Source: Burkholderia cenocepacia (GTDB lineage: Bacteria > Pseudomonadota > Gammaproteobacteria > Burkholderiales > Burkholderiaceae). From it: DNA of 64,000 nt. Shown in pieces: positions 35,970 to 44,744 of this stretch. The notes under the pieces are model-generated. The model was not told where the DNA came from and made no database searches. It saw nothing but the letters and a program-made list of their open reading frames with translations. The translations under genes and the position numbers were made by a program. Location of the stretch: contig NZ_UAQZ01000012.1 in the NCBI RefSeq assembly GCF_900446215.1, positions 806,001 through 870,000 of the forward strand, in the 5' to 3' direction. Within the stretch, counting starts at the first letter, position 1. The number at the start of each line of letters is the position of its first letter.

Positions 35970-36908
35970 ATGACTTTCTTTTCGGTTCTCCTCGCTCTCA
36001 TCATCGAACAGGTCCGCGCGTTGTCGCCGAGCAATCCGGTATTCGCGCTGTTCCAGTTTCATGCGGAAACCGTCGCGCATGGCCTCGACGCCGGCAAGCA
36101 GAAGCACGGGATCCTCGCATGGCTCGCGGTCGTGCTGCCGTGGGTGCTGATCGTCGCGCTGATCTATTTCCTGCTGTACAAGGTGAGCTTCGTGCTCGCG
36201 TTCCTGTGGAACGTCGCCGTCGTGTATTTCACGCTCGGCTTCCGCCAGTTCAGCCACTACTTCACCGACATCCACCTCGCGCTCAACAACGACGACGTGC
36301 CGCGCGCGCGTGAAATCCTCCATGAATGGACGGGCATCGACACGGTCGACATGCCGGTGGGTGAAATCGTCCGCCATACGCTGATCCATGCGGTCGTCGC
36401 GTCGCATCGCCACGTGTTCGGCGTGTTCTTCTGGTACGTGCTGCCGATCGGCCCGGCCGGCGCCGTGCTGTACCGGATTTCCGAATATCTCGCGCGCAGC
36501 TGGGCGACGCCGGGCGACGACCGTACGGCCGCGTTCTCGACGTTCGCGCAGCGTGCGTTCTTCGTGATCGACTGGATTCCGTCCCGACTGACGGCGCTCG
36601 GTTTCGCGATCGTCGGCAATTTCGAGGATGCGATTTACGCGTGGCGCAATCACACGCGCCAGTGGCCCGACCCGAACGACGGCGTACTGCTGGCCGCCGG
36701 CAGCGGGGCGCTCGGCGCGCGTCTCGCCGGGCCGCTCGCGGAACCGTCGAGCCTCGATGCGCTGGCAGTCGGCGACAGCGGCCCGTTGACGGTTGGTGAC
36801 GATTGCACGCCGCGCACGCTGCAGTCGGCGGTCGGCCTCGTATGGCGCGCGGTGATTCTGTGGATGATCCTGCTGCTGATGCTGACGCTTGCCGTCTGGG
36901 TGTCGTGA
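35970..36908 (+). CDS. CobD/CbiB-family membrane protein
   Basis: A 312-residue inner-membrane protein related to the adenosylcobinamide-phosphate synthase CobD/CbiB. Hydrophobic segments include LAVVLPWVLIVALIYFLLY and VSFVLAFLWNVAVVYFTLGF at about 52-90, and AVILWMILLLMLTLAVWV at the C-terminus. RQFSHYFTDIHLALNNDDV and HRHVFGVFFWYVLPIGPAGA match the family. No cobalamin synthesis gene is nearby, so its role in B12 synthesis is uncertain; it may be a paralogue with another job. Confidence 0.82.
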   Translation: MTFFSVLLALIIEQVRALSPSNPVFALFQFHAETVAHGLDAGKQKHGILAWLAVVLPWVLIVALIYFLLYKVSFVLAFLWNVAVVYFTLGFRQFSHYFTDIHLALNNDDVPRAREILHEWTGIDTVDMPVGEIVRHTLIHAVVASHRHVFGVFFWYVLPIGPAGAVLYRISEYLARSWATPGDDRTAAFSTFAQRAFFVIDWIPSRLTALGFAIVGNFEDAIYAWRNHTRQWPDPNDGVLLAAGSGALGARLAGPLAEPSSLDALAVGDSGPLTVGDDCTPRTLQSAVGLVWRAVILWMILLLMLTLAVWVS

Positions 36909-36935
36909 CGGGGCAGCCTGACGCGCGATGAAATG

Positions 36936-36962
36936 AAAAGGCCGGCTCGATGCCGGCCTTTT
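36936..36962. terminator. Bidirectional terminator
   Basis: AAAAGGCCGGC and GCCGGCCTTTT pair around TCGAT. It serves the CobD-like gene (plus) and the convergent DUF2007 gene (minus). Confidence 0.88.
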
Positions 36963-36985
36963 CGCTGTGTGTCAGCGCGGTGCAT

Positions 36986-37303
36986 TCAGTCATCGAGCGG
37001 GTCACGCACGGCGCCGCATTGCCAGCACGCGGTGAATTGCGCTTCGAGCGCTTCGCCGCACTGCCGGCAGCGCCAGGGCGCCGCGCCCGCCGACGGGCCG
37101 TGCGACGCGGCGTCGAGGAGCCGGCGGGCGAACGCGTCGTCACGTTCGTCGTCGAGCCACAGCTCGGGCGTGCACGCATCGGCCGGCAGGCCGCCGAGCG
37201 CGCCGGTCGCGTAGCAGTTGTGCAGCTCGCAACCGATGCCGGCTACCTGGAGCACGTTGGCCCAATGCTGCGCGGTCGCGAGGTCGGGTGCCTTGAAACG
37301 CAT
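36986..37303 (-). CDS. DUF2007-type protein with C-terminal zinc ribbon
   Basis: A 105-residue cytoplasmic protein. Residues 1-70 fit the DUF2007 (putative signal-transducing) fold: AQHWANVLQVAGIGCELHN and TPELWLDDERDDAFARRLLD. Residues 78-100 form a zinc ribbon with two CXXC pairs (CRQCG, CWQCG). Function is unknown. It is 64 bases downstream of rsgA on the same strand and may be co-transcribed with it. Confidence 0.85.
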   Translation of the reverse strand: MRFKAPDLATAQHWANVLQVAGIGCELHNCYATGALGGLPADACTPELWLDDERDDAFARRLLDAASHGPSAGAAPWRCRQCGEALEAQFTACWQCGAVRDPLDD

Positions 37304-37367
37304 CGCGGCTCCTGTCGATGAAAGCCGGCCCGGCTGGCGCCGGCCGGCCGTCGTGCACGTCGCGCGG

Positions 37368-38309
37368 TCAGCGGACGATCTGGCTCGCCTCGTGCACGAG
37401 CTGCGCGTACAGCGCGTGCCGCGACGGCGCGATACGGCCGTCGGCGACCGCTTCGAGGATCGCGCAGCCGGGCTCGTGCAGATGATGACAATTATAGAAA
37501 CGGCAGTCCGCGAGCAGCGGCCGGAATTCCGGAAACGCGCGCTCGAGGCGGCCTTCGGTCAGGTGGTAGAGGCCGAATTCCTGGAAGCCCGGCGAATCGA
37601 TCAGCGCACCGCCGCCTTCCAGCGGGTACAGGCGCGTGAACGTCGTCGTGTGACGACCGCTGTTGAGCGCGGCCGAAATTTCGCGGGTTGCGGCTTCGGC
37701 GTCGGGCACGAGCAGGTTCACGAGCGTCGACTTGCCCATCCCGGACTGGCCGAGCAGGATCGTCGAATGCCCGGCGAGGTGCGGCATCAGCTGCGCGCGC
37801 GCATCGTCCGGCGCGCCTTTCACCGACAGCTCGAGCACGTCGTAGCCGAGCGCGCGGTACGGGGCGAGGCGTTCGCGCGCGACCGGCAGCGCGGCCTCGA
37901 CGTCGATCTTGTTCAGCACGACGAGCGGCTTCAGCTCGTTCGCTTCGGCGGCGATCAGCGCGCGGCCGAGCAGATCCTCGCTGAAATAGGGCTCGGTCGC
38001 GAGCACGATCAGCAACTGGTCGAGGTTCGCGGCGAACAGCTTCGATTTGAACTGGTCGGAGCGGTACAGCAGGTTGCGCCGTTCGCCGATTTCCACGATC
38101 ACGCCCTGGTCGGCCGACGCGAGTTCGTACGCGACGCGGTCGCCGACCGCGATGTCGCTCTTCTTGCCGCGCGGGAAGCATTGCAGCATCGGGCCGCCGT
38201 CGTCGGGGGCGACGATGTAGTGGCGGCCGTGCGCCGCGATCACGCGGCCTTCGGCCCGTTGCGCGCTCGACGCGCGCGGGGCCGGCTTGCGGGAGGTCGG
38301 CCGGCTCAT
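37368..38309 (-). CDS. rsgA: Small ribosomal subunit biogenesis GTPase RsgA
   Basis: A 313-residue circularly permuted GTPase that checks 30S subunit maturation. An N-terminal OB fold covers about residues 18-80. The G motifs appear in permuted order: G4 LVVLNKID, then G1 LLGQSGMGKSTLVNLL, then G3 DSPGFQEFGL. A C-terminal zinc site follows (CRFYNCHHLHEPGC). The ATG overlaps the stop of the upstream protease gene as ATGA, so the two are translationally coupled. Confidence 0.96.
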   Translation of the reverse strand: MSRPTSRKPAPRASSAQRAEGRVIAAHGRHYIVAPDDGGPMLQCFPRGKKSDIAVGDRVAYELASADQGVIVEIGERRNLLYRSDQFKSKLFAANLDQLLIVLATEPYFSEDLLGRALIAAEANELKPLVVLNKIDVEAALPVARERLAPYRALGYDVLELSVKGAPDDARAQLMPHLAGHSTILLGQSGMGKSTLVNLLVPDAEAATREISAALNSGRHTTTFTRLYPLEGGGALIDSPGFQEFGLYHLTEGRLERAFPEFRPLLADCRFYNCHHLHEPGCAILEAVADGRIAPSRHALYAQLVHEASQIVR

Positions 38310-39565
38310 GCGTGCTGCAGCAGGCGGTCGATCCGCTGCGAGGCCGGCGGATGCGAGTAGTAGAAGGCCGTGTAGACGGGGTCGGGCGTCAGCGTCGACG
38401 CGTTGTCCTCGTAGAGTTTCACGAGCGCGCTGACGAGATCCTGCGCGTCGGTCTGGCTGGCCGCGAACGCGTCGGCCTCGAATTCGTGCTTGCGCGACGT
38501 GAGGCTGCTGAACGGCGTCGCGAAGAACAGGAACACGGGAATCGCGAGGAAGAACAGGACGAGCGCGGCGCCCGCGTTGCTGGTGTCGAGCGACGGCGTG
38601 ACGCCGAGCCCCGTATAGAACCACGTGCGCTGCGCGAGCCAGCCGAGCAGCGCCAGCAGCACGAGGCTCAGCACGAACGACACGAGCATCCGCTTCATCA
38701 CATGGCGGCGCTTGAAGTGGCCGAGTTCGTGCGCGAGCACGGCCTCGATCTCCTGGCCGGACAGGCGCGCGAGCAGCGTGTCGAAGAACACGATTCGTTT
38801 CGATGCGCCGAAGCCCGTGAAGTACGCGTTGCCGTGCGCGGAGCGGCGGCTGCCGTCCATCACGAACAGCCCCTTGGCCGCGAAGCCGCAGCGCTTCATC
38901 AGCGACTCGATGCGCGCGCGCAGCGCGTCGTCCTTCAGCGGCTCGAACTTGTTGAAGAGCGGCGCGATGAAGGTCGGGTAGATCAGCAGCACGAGCATCT
39001 GGAACGCGACCCACACGATCCAGGTCCACAGCCACCACAGGCTGCCGGCCTGGTTCATCAGCCACAGCACGACGAACAGCAGCGGCAGGCCGAGCGCGGC
39101 GCCGAGCAGCGAATTCTTCAGCATGTCGGTGAAGAACAGCCGCTTCGTCATCCGGTTGAAGCCGAAGCGCTGCTCGATCCCGAACTGGCGGTAATACTCG
39201 AACGGCACGTCGATCACGCTCGTGATCACGAGCACCGCGGCGACCAGCGCGACCTGCTGCCCGTAGCCGCGGCCGAGCCAGCCGGTCAGCAGCGTGTCGA
39301 GCGCGCCGACGCCGCCGAGCAGCGTGAGGCCGACCAGCACGGCCGCGCTGACGACGATCTCGAGCATCGTCAGCCGGGTGCGCTCGACCGTGTAGTCGGC
39401 CGCGCGCTGGTGGGCGGTCAGCGGGATGGTGGCGCTGAACTGCGCGGGTACGCCGTTACGGTGCGCGGCGACGAAGCGGATCTGCCGCGACGCGAGCCAC
39501 AGCTTGGTGACGACCATCGCGAGTACGGCGAGCGCGAACAGCAGGGTGAACGAAAAGGGTGACAT
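38306..39565 (-). CDS. M48-family (Ste24/CAAX prenyl protease-like) membrane metallopeptidase
   Basis: A 419-residue polytopic membrane protease. The zinc motif HEXXH is in EAVLAHELGHFKRRH, near residue 278, with the third ligand in RKHEFEADAFA near 358. About six to seven hydrophobic helices are visible. Bacterial Ste24 homologues take part in membrane protein quality control, though the substrate here is unknown. MSPFSFTLLF (start 39565) is chosen over an ATG four codons earlier. It overlaps rsgA by four bases. Confidence 0.9.
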   Translation of the reverse strand: MSPFSFTLLFALAVLAMVVTKLWLASRQIRFVAAHRNGVPAQFSATIPLTAHQRAADYTVERTRLTMLEIVVSAAVLVGLTLLGGVGALDTLLTGWLGRGYGQQVALVAAVLVITSVIDVPFEYYRQFGIEQRFGFNRMTKRLFFTDMLKNSLLGAALGLPLLFVVLWLMNQAGSLWWLWTWIVWVAFQMLVLLIYPTFIAPLFNKFEPLKDDALRARIESLMKRCGFAAKGLFVMDGSRRSAHGNAYFTGFGASKRIVFFDTLLARLSGQEIEAVLAHELGHFKRRHVMKRMLVSFVLSLVLLALLGWLAQRTWFYTGLGVTPSLDTSNAGAALVLFFLAIPVFLFFATPFSSLTSRKHEFEADAFAASQTDAQDLVSALVKLYEDNASTLTPDPVYTAFYYSHPPASQRIDRLLQHA

Positions 39566-39690
39566 CGAAGGCGCCAAAGGGTTCTATGCGAGAATTATAT
39601 GTTCTTGCGGACCGGCCCCGCTGATGCGATGCCGGCCGCCCGGGCGGCGCTGCATCGGCGCGCCCGGTCCGCCATTTTCCAGGATGAATC

Positions 39691-40311
39691 ATGACCGATA
39701 CCGCCGCTTCCGCCAGCCAGCCCGCGCTCGTGCGCAACGAGTTGAACCTCGTCTGGCTCGACATGGAGATGACGGGCCTCGACCCGGATAACGACCGCAT
39801 TATCGAGATCGCGGTCGTCGTGACCAACTCCACGCTCGACATTGCCGTCGAGGGCCCGGTGTTCGCGATCCACCAGAGCGACGAGACGCTCGCGAAGATG
39901 GACGACTGGAACAAGTCGACGCACGGCCGTTCGGGCCTGATCGACCGCGTGCGCGCATCGACCGTGACCGAGGCGGACGCCGCCGCGCAACTGCAGGCGT
40001 TCCTCGCGCAGTACGTGTCGCCCGGCAAGTCGCCGATGTGCGGCAACTCGATTTGCCAGGACCGCCGCTTCATGGCGCGCTGGATGCCGGAATTCGAGCG
40101 ATTCTTCCACTACCGCAACCTCGACGTCAGCACGCTCAAGGAGCTGTGCCGCCGCTGGCAGCCGGCCATCTACAAGGGTTTCCAGAAGCGGGCGATGCAC
40201 ACTGCGCTCGCGGACATCCACGAATCGATCGACGAGCTGAAGTATTACCGCGAGCATTTCCTGATTCCGGCCGCGTCGGTGTCGGCAGGGGAATCCGCGC
40301 CGGCCGCGTGA
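39691..40311 (+). CDS. orn: Oligoribonuclease
   Basis: A 206-residue DEDDh 3'-5' exonuclease that clears two- to five-nucleotide RNAs, including pGpG from c-di-GMP breakdown. Exo I is LVWLDMEMTGLDPDNDRIIE, Exo II is in NSICQDRRFMARWMPEFE, and Exo III is KRAMHTALADIHESIDELK. The ATG at 39691 has AGGATG upstream. It is divergent from the protease-rsgA pair. Confidence 0.96.
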   Translation: MTDTAASASQPALVRNELNLVWLDMEMTGLDPDNDRIIEIAVVVTNSTLDIAVEGPVFAIHQSDETLAKMDDWNKSTHGRSGLIDRVRASTVTEADAAAQLQAFLAQYVSPGKSPMCGNSICQDRRFMARWMPEFERFFHYRNLDVSTLKELCRRWQPAIYKGFQKRAMHTALADIHESIDELKYYREHFLIPAASVSAGESAPAA

Positions 40312-40345
40312 GCGGGCCGGCACGCGCGCAGCGCCCGGCAAACGC

Positions 40346-40954
40346 TCAGCGCCGCGCGCTTTTCGGCCGGAACGCCGCGACCACCGCGGCGTCGGTCTCG
40401 ACATACGGGCCGCCGATCAGGTCGATGCAGTAGGGCACCGCGGCGAAGATGCCGGGCACGGTCGGCTTGCCGTCGGCGTCGCGCAGCCCTTCCAGCGTTT
40501 CCCGGATCGACTTGGGCTGGCCGGGCAGGTTGATGATCAGCGCCGCATGGTCGGCCGTTTCTCGGATCACCGCGACCTGCCGCGACAGGATCGCGGTCGG
40601 CACGAAATTTAGGCTGATCTGCCGCATCTGTTCGCCGAATCCCGGCATTTCCTTCGTCGCCACGGCCAGCGTGGCTTCCGGCGTCACGTCGCGGCGCGCG
40701 GGGCCGGTGCCGCCCGTCGTCAGCACGAGGTCGCAGCCGGCGACGTCGACGAGCTCGGTCAGCGTGGCCGAGATCGTCGGCGCATCGTCCTGGATCAGGC
40801 GCGTTTCGGCGCGCCACGGCGAAACCAGCGCGCCGGCGAGCCATTCCTGCAGCGCCGGAATGCCCTTGTCTTCGTAGACGCCCGTACTCGCGCGGTCGCT
40901 GATCGACACGAGGCCGACCACGAGTTCGTCCGGGTGGTTACGCTTCGTCGTCAT
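40346..40954 (-). CDS. mogA: Molybdopterin adenylyltransferase
   Basis: A 202-residue enzyme that adenylylates molybdopterin before molybdenum insertion. It starts with VGLVSISDRASTGVYEDKG and has the substrate motif LVLTTGGTGPARRDVTPEAT at about residues 75-94, with IINLPGQPKSIRETLE later. Its start overlaps the end of darP by 17 bases, so the two are probably one transcript. No other molybdenum cofactor gene is in the window. Confidence 0.95.
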   Translation of the reverse strand: MTTKRNHPDELVVGLVSISDRASTGVYEDKGIPALQEWLAGALVSPWRAETRLIQDDAPTISATLTELVDVAGCDLVLTTGGTGPARRDVTPEATLAVATKEMPGFGEQMRQISLNFVPTAILSRQVAVIRETADHAALIINLPGQPKSIRETLEGLRDADGKPTVPGIFAAVPYCIDLIGGPYVETDAAVVAAFRPKSARR

Positions 40955-41540
40955 GGTCGTCTCCGGCGTCGCCGGCCGCTTCGTCGTCGCTGTCGGATGC
41001 GCCGCCCGCGGCCTTGATCCACTGGAACAGCTCGCGGAAATAGCGCGGCGGCTTGCCTTGCTGCGCTTCCTTGCGCGCGTTGCGGATCAGCGTGCGGCCT
41101 TCCTGGATGTCGGCGTCGGGGTGCTGGCGCAGGAATTCGGTCAGTGCGTCGTCGCTCGCGAGCAGCTGCTCGCGCGTGCGCTCGATCCAGTGCAGGCGGG
41201 CTGTCGCGGCCTTGTTCACGCCGCGTTGCGCGTCGAGCGCGGTACGCAGCGCGGCCGTTTCGTCGTCGGTCAGCGAGCGCATCACGCGGCCGACGTACTG
41301 GAGCTGGCGGCGCTTGCCCTCGTGATCGGTGATCCGGCGCGCCTCGCGCACGGCGTCCGCGAGATCTTCGGGCATCGGCATGCGCTTGAGCGCGTCCTTC
41401 GGCAGGTCGACGAGCGCCTGGCCGAGTTCCTGCAGCGCGTGCATTTCGCGCTTCAACTGGGATTTGCTGGGGCGATCGTAGCCATTGTCGTCGTCCTCGA
41501 CGGCATGTTCGATCGGCTGGATTCGGGTTTTGCGTGTCAT
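40938..41540 (-). CDS. darP: Ribosome biogenesis factor DarP (YjgA)
   Basis: A 200-residue highly charged helical protein of the YjgA family, which assists late 50S assembly. Core segments are RPSKSQLKREMHALQELGQ, LVDLPKDALKRMPMPEDL and RRQLQYVGRVMRSL. The tail, after KPPRYFRELFQWIKAAGG, is about 20 Asp/Glu-rich residues. The start at 41540 (MTRKTRIQPIEHA) is preferred to a far upstream in-frame ATG. It is divergent from pmbA, its usual neighbour in many genomes. Confidence 0.94.
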   Translation of the reverse strand: MTRKTRIQPIEHAVEDDDNGYDRPSKSQLKREMHALQELGQALVDLPKDALKRMPMPEDLADAVREARRITDHEGKRRQLQYVGRVMRSLTDDETAALRTALDAQRGVNKAATARLHWIERTREQLLASDDALTEFLRQHPDADIQEGRTLIRNARKEAQQGKPPRYFRELFQWIKAAGGASDSDDEAAGDAGDDHDDEA

Positions 41541-41667
41541 GGGCCGCATTGTATCGCGGCGCGGACACCCCAAGCTTGTCTGTGTCCGGCCCCGGACCTT
41601 GCTATGATCGCGGGATACGCAACATTTTGACCATGCGGGCGCCCGCCCGCCACCGGATACCAAGACG

Positions 41668-43038
41668 ATGGCAGCCAATCTCGACGTACAAGCGCGCTAT
41701 TTCCCGCACACGCAGGACCAGCTCAAGGAAATCGCATCGGACATCCTTCGCCATGCGAAGGCGCTCGGCGCGACGGACGCCGCGACCGAAATCTCCGAGG
41801 GCGACGGCCTGTCGGTGTCGGTGCGCCGCGGCGAAGTCGAAACGATCGAGCACAACCGCGACAAGATGGTCGGCGTGACCGTGTTCATCGGCAAGAAGCG
41901 CGGCAACGCGAGCACGTCGGACTTCTCGCCGGCCGCGATCAAGGACACCGTCGCTGCCGCGTACAACATCGCGCGCTTCACGGCCGAGGACGAAGCGGCC
42001 GGTCTCGCCGAAACCGAGCTGCTCGAAACCGACCCGCGCGACCTCGATCTGTACCACCCGTGGGCGCTGAGCGCCGACGAAGCCGTCGAGCTCGCCCGCC
42101 GCGCGGAAGACGCCGCGTTCGCGGTCAGCCCGCAGATCCGCAATTCGGAAGGCGCGAGCGTGTCGGCGCAGCATTCGCAATTCGTGCTCGCGACGTCGCG
42201 CGGCTTCCTCGCCGGCTATCCGTACTCGCGCCACTATATCGCGTGCGCGCCGATCGCGGGCAGCGGCCGCCACATGCAGCGCGACGACTGGTATTCGTCG
42301 AAGCGCAGCGCGATCGATCTCGCCGCGCCCGAAGCGGTGGGCCGTTACGCGGCCGAACGCGCGCTCGCGCGGATGGGCGCGCGCCGTCTCGACACGCGCA
42401 AGGTGCCCGTGCTGTTCGAGGCGCCGCTCGCGGCCGGCCTGCTCGGCGCCTTCGTGCAGGCAGTGAGCGGCGGCGCGCTGTATCGCAAGACGTCGTTCCT
42501 CGTCGACAGCCTCGGCAAGCCGGTGTTCGCGCCGCACGTCCAGGTCGTCGAGGATCCGCACGTGCCGCGCGCGATGGGCAGCGCACCGTTCGACGAGGAA
42601 GGCGTGCGCACGCGTGCGCGCAGCGTCGTGAAGGACGGCGTCGTCGAAGGCTATTTCCTGTCGACCTATTCGGCACGCAAGCTCGGCACGCAAACCACCG
42701 GCAACGCGGGCGGCTCGCACAACCTCGCGCTGCGCAGCTCGAACACGCAGGCGGGCGACGACTTCGACGCGATGCTGAAGAAACTCGGCACGGGCCTGCT
42801 GCTGACCGAACTGATGGGGCAGGGCGTGAACTACGTGACGGGCGACTATTCGCGCGGCGCGGCGGGCTTCTGGGTGGAGAACGGCGTGATCCAGTATCCG
42901 GTCGAGGAAATCACCGTCGCCAGCACGCTGCAGGAGATGTTCCGCCATATCGTCGCGATCGGTGCGGATTCGATCGTGCGCGGGACGAAGGAAACCGGCT
43001 CGGTGCTGATCGAGCAGATGACGATCGCGGGGCAGTAA
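41668..43038 (+). CDS. pmbA: Metalloprotease PmbA (TldE)
   Basis: A 456-residue partner of TldD in the heterodimeric protease that matures some modified peptides and degrades CcdA-type antitoxins (E. coli knowledge). Features are EISEGDGLSVSVRRGEVE, the family motif NLALRSSNTQAGDDFDAM and GYFLSTYSARKLGTQTTGNA. As expected for TldE it lacks HEXXH; the catalytic residues come from TldD, not encoded here. It is divergent from darP. A terminator follows at 43069. Confidence 0.95.
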   Translation: MAANLDVQARYFPHTQDQLKEIASDILRHAKALGATDAATEISEGDGLSVSVRRGEVETIEHNRDKMVGVTVFIGKKRGNASTSDFSPAAIKDTVAAAYNIARFTAEDEAAGLAETELLETDPRDLDLYHPWALSADEAVELARRAEDAAFAVSPQIRNSEGASVSAQHSQFVLATSRGFLAGYPYSRHYIACAPIAGSGRHMQRDDWYSSKRSAIDLAAPEAVGRYAAERALARMGARRLDTRKVPVLFEAPLAAGLLGAFVQAVSGGALYRKTSFLVDSLGKPVFAPHVQVVEDPHVPRAMGSAPFDEEGVRTRARSVVKDGVVEGYFLSTYSARKLGTQTTGNAGGSHNLALRSSNTQAGDDFDAMLKKLGTGLLLTELMGQGVNYVTGDYSRGAAGFWVENGVIQYPVEEITVASTLQEMFRHIVAIGADSIVRGTKETGSVLIEQMTIAGQ

Positions 43039-43068
43039 GCCGCACGCGGCACCGGCCGCCTGGAAACG

Positions 43069-43105
43069 AAAAAGCCCGACCGGCGCAAACCGGTCGGGCT
43101 TTTTT
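43069..43105. terminator. Bidirectional terminator between pmbA and folA
   Basis: AAAAAGCCCGACCGG pairs over its full 15 bases with CCGGTCGGGCTTTTT around a CGCAAA loop. Confidence 0.92.
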
Positions 43106-43124
43106 CATCGTGCGGAAGCAGGCG

Positions 43125-43625
43125 TCAGCCGCGCTTGCGTGCGTAGACGACGAACGCATAGCCGAACGTGTTCGGCGCGGCTGCCTGATGTGCGTCGCGC
43201 GAGATTTCCTGCCAGTGCGCGGCGTCGGGCGCCGGGAACGATGCGTCGCCGTCGAAGTCCGCATCGATCTCGGTGACGACCAGCTTGTCGGCGAGCGTGA
43301 GACCTTCCGCATAGAGTTGCGCGCCGCCGAGCAGGAATGCCTCGGGTGCGCCGTCGCGCGCGGCGAGCGCCAGCGCATCGGCCAGCGACGTGACTGTGTC
43401 GCAGCCTTCGAAACGGCGCGTCGCGTCGCGCGTGACGACGATATTGCGGCGGCCCGGCAGCGGCCGCCCGATCGACTCGTGGGTCTTGCGGCCCATCACG
43501 ATCGGCGCGCCCATCGTCGTGCGCTTGAAGAACGCGAGATCCTCGGGAAGTTTCCAGGGCAACTGGTTGTCGCGGCCGATGATGCCGTTGCGGGCACGCG
43601 CGACGATCAGGGTCAACGTCGTCAT
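43125..43625 (-). CDS. folA: Dihydrofolate reductase
   Basis: A 166-residue chromosomal DHFR that reduces dihydrofolate and is the target of trimethoprim. It begins MTTLTLIVARARNGIIGRDN. LPWKLPEDLAFFKRTTMGAP holds the substrate-site acid, and GRKTHESIGRPLPGRRNIVV the NADPH region. The start at 43625 fits the family N-terminus; 59 codons upstream in frame are ignored. thyA, its metabolic partner, lies 2.5 kb away beyond the sigma-54 divergon. Confidence 0.96.
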   Translation of the reverse strand: MTTLTLIVARARNGIIGRDNQLPWKLPEDLAFFKRTTMGAPIVMGRKTHESIGRPLPGRRNIVVTRDATRRFEGCDTVTSLADALALAARDGAPEAFLLGGAQLYAEGLTLADKLVVTEIDADFDGDASFPAPDAAHWQEISRDAHQAAAPNTFGYAFVVYARKRG

Positions 43626-43772
43626 GAAGGTCGGGGAAGAGGGAAAACGGAATGGGCCGATTTTACCGGAACGGCGGCACGCTCCGGATTCCGCACGCCG
43701 GTAGGGACGTCGGCGTTTCCCGTGTCGTGCGCCGCGACGCGTGATGCTCCGCGTCGCGGCGACCGTTCGAAT

Positions 43773-43818
43773 AAAAAGAGTGCCCGCCGGGGGACGGAGC
43801 ACAAAAAACGTTTTGTGC
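43773..43818 (-). terminator. Possible terminator region of the exported-protein gene
   Basis: Two hairpins lie side by side. GCACAAAA pairs with TTTTGTGC at 43799-43818. On the minus strand the next stretch forms an imperfect stem from GTGC to GCAC, followed by CTCTTTTT. They would end the small exported-protein transcript before folA. Confidence 0.45.
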
Positions 43819-43915
43819 CGCGAGATCGGCGATACCGGTTCCGATCGAGGGCAGCGCGTTCGACCGGATCGTCAGTTCAATACGGAATCCTGATCGAATC
43901 GAAGCGACGCGAGCA

Positions 43916-44242
43916 TCAAGGATGCGTACTGCCTCGCGCGTTGCCGCCCATCGCGTGCCGCATGTCCGACGGTTGCGGCGCCGGCAGCGGCATCGGCAAC
44001 TGGGGCGGTGGCGGGATCTCGTCCCACAGCGTCACGGAGGCCTGGGCGGCCGGCAGCGGTTGCGGCGCCGACACGGTCACGATACTGAAGCCGTCGCCGA
44101 GCTGCATGCTCGGCACAGGCTCGGCAACCAGCATGGCGCGATCCGGCCGCATGCCTTCGTCCGCGCATGCCGGTGCGGGCGGGCCGGCTGCCGAGAGCAC
44201 GAGCGTCATCGGCACGAAAGAAAGTAAAAGATGTTTTCGCAT
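43916..44242 (-). CDS. Small exported proline-rich protein behind a sigma-54 promoter
   Basis: A 108-residue protein of unknown function; I recognise no domain. A signal peptide (HLLLSFVPMTLVLSAAG) is probably cleaved at PACA-DEG. The mature part, about 80 residues, contains SMQLGDGFSIVTVSAP and a Pro-rich stretch, PPPPQLPMPLPAPQP. One cysteine, at the predicted cleavage site, is removed or lies just before it. The ATG at 44242 follows GGAG. Upstream are a -24/-12 promoter and an enhancer-like palindrome, and the divergent neighbour is a sigma-54 activator. It is therefore probably the target of that activator. Confidence 0.72.
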   Translation of the reverse strand: MRKHLLLSFVPMTLVLSAAGPPAPACADEGMRPDRAMLVAEPVPSMQLGDGFSIVTVSAPQPLPAAQASVTLWDEIPPPPQLPMPLPAPQPSDMRHAMGGNARGSTHP

Positions 44243-44270
44243 GGCGACTGTCTCCGGTCGTTCCCGTATT

Positions 44271-44288
44271 CAGCGAAATACATGCCAC
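44271..44288 (-). promoter_or_regulatory. Sigma-54 (-24/-12) promoter
   Basis: On the minus strand the site reads GTGGCATGTATTTCGCTG. The GG of -24 is at 44286-44285 and the GC of -12 at 44274-44273, in the canonical register. It closely resembles the E. coli glnA P2 core (TGGCACAGATTTCGCT). Transcription would begin near 44261, giving a leader of about 20 bases for the exported-protein gene. Confidence 0.8.
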
Positions 44289-44352
44289 GGTACCGGGACC
44301 ATTGCCGCCATTGCGATTCCTGCTCAAGCGTTGCGAATTGTGGCCAAAAACG

Positions 44353-44377
44353 CCTGAAAATGTTTCAGGCCTGAAAC
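44353..44377. promoter_or_regulatory. Enhancer-like site with three alternating CCTGAAA half-sites
   Basis: GTTTCAGGCCTGAAAC at 44362-44377 is a perfect 16-base palindrome. A third half-site, CCTGAAA, is at 44353-44359, so three copies alternate in orientation. The centre lies about 105-110 bases upstream of the predicted sigma-54 start, a normal distance for an activator binding site. Confidence 0.65.
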
Positions 44378-44744
44378 GAGGGGGCTCGGGAATACTGCTG
44401 ATTCAATCGATACGCTTCAAGGATGAAAATCGGCGCGTGTGTTGATGACGAAACCCTTCCTGCGCATGGGCTATGTGCAGATGATTGATCTGCATCGACC
44501 TCCTGAGCGATTCGGCCGCATCGCCATCGGCACTGAAACGGCTTTGTCGTATTCGGTGCCTATAACCAAGCAGTCTTGATCAAAAATAACTGGACGCGAG
44601 ATAAGCGCCATCATGCGAGGCTGTGTCGTTGCCGCGCATCGGCATGGCGAATCGAGCCACCTTGGGCTGACCCGATTCGATCCTTTTGCACGTGACCTTG
44701 ACGTGTGCGGCAATCGTTAGACGGTTGATGAACGGGGTGAGCAT
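44378..44744. promoter_or_regulatory. Rest of the 502-base divergent region
   Basis: Apart from the sigma-54 promoter and the palindrome I see no gene between 44243 and 44744. The stretch should hold the promoter of the activator gene. It is less GC-rich than the surroundings. I find no second -24/-12 site and no terminator. Confidence 0.4.

Noticed and set aside
43872..44327. 151-codon minus-strand frame overlapping the small exported-protein gene
   Set aside because: The competing frame 43916-44242 has a signal peptide and a well-placed ribosome site downstream of the sigma-54 promoter. This one would start upstream of that promoter.
42060..44357. 765-codon plus-strand open frame spanning pmbA, folA and beyond
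   Set aside because: It overlaps two well-identified genes in other frames, has Arg/Ala-dominated composition and resembles no family.
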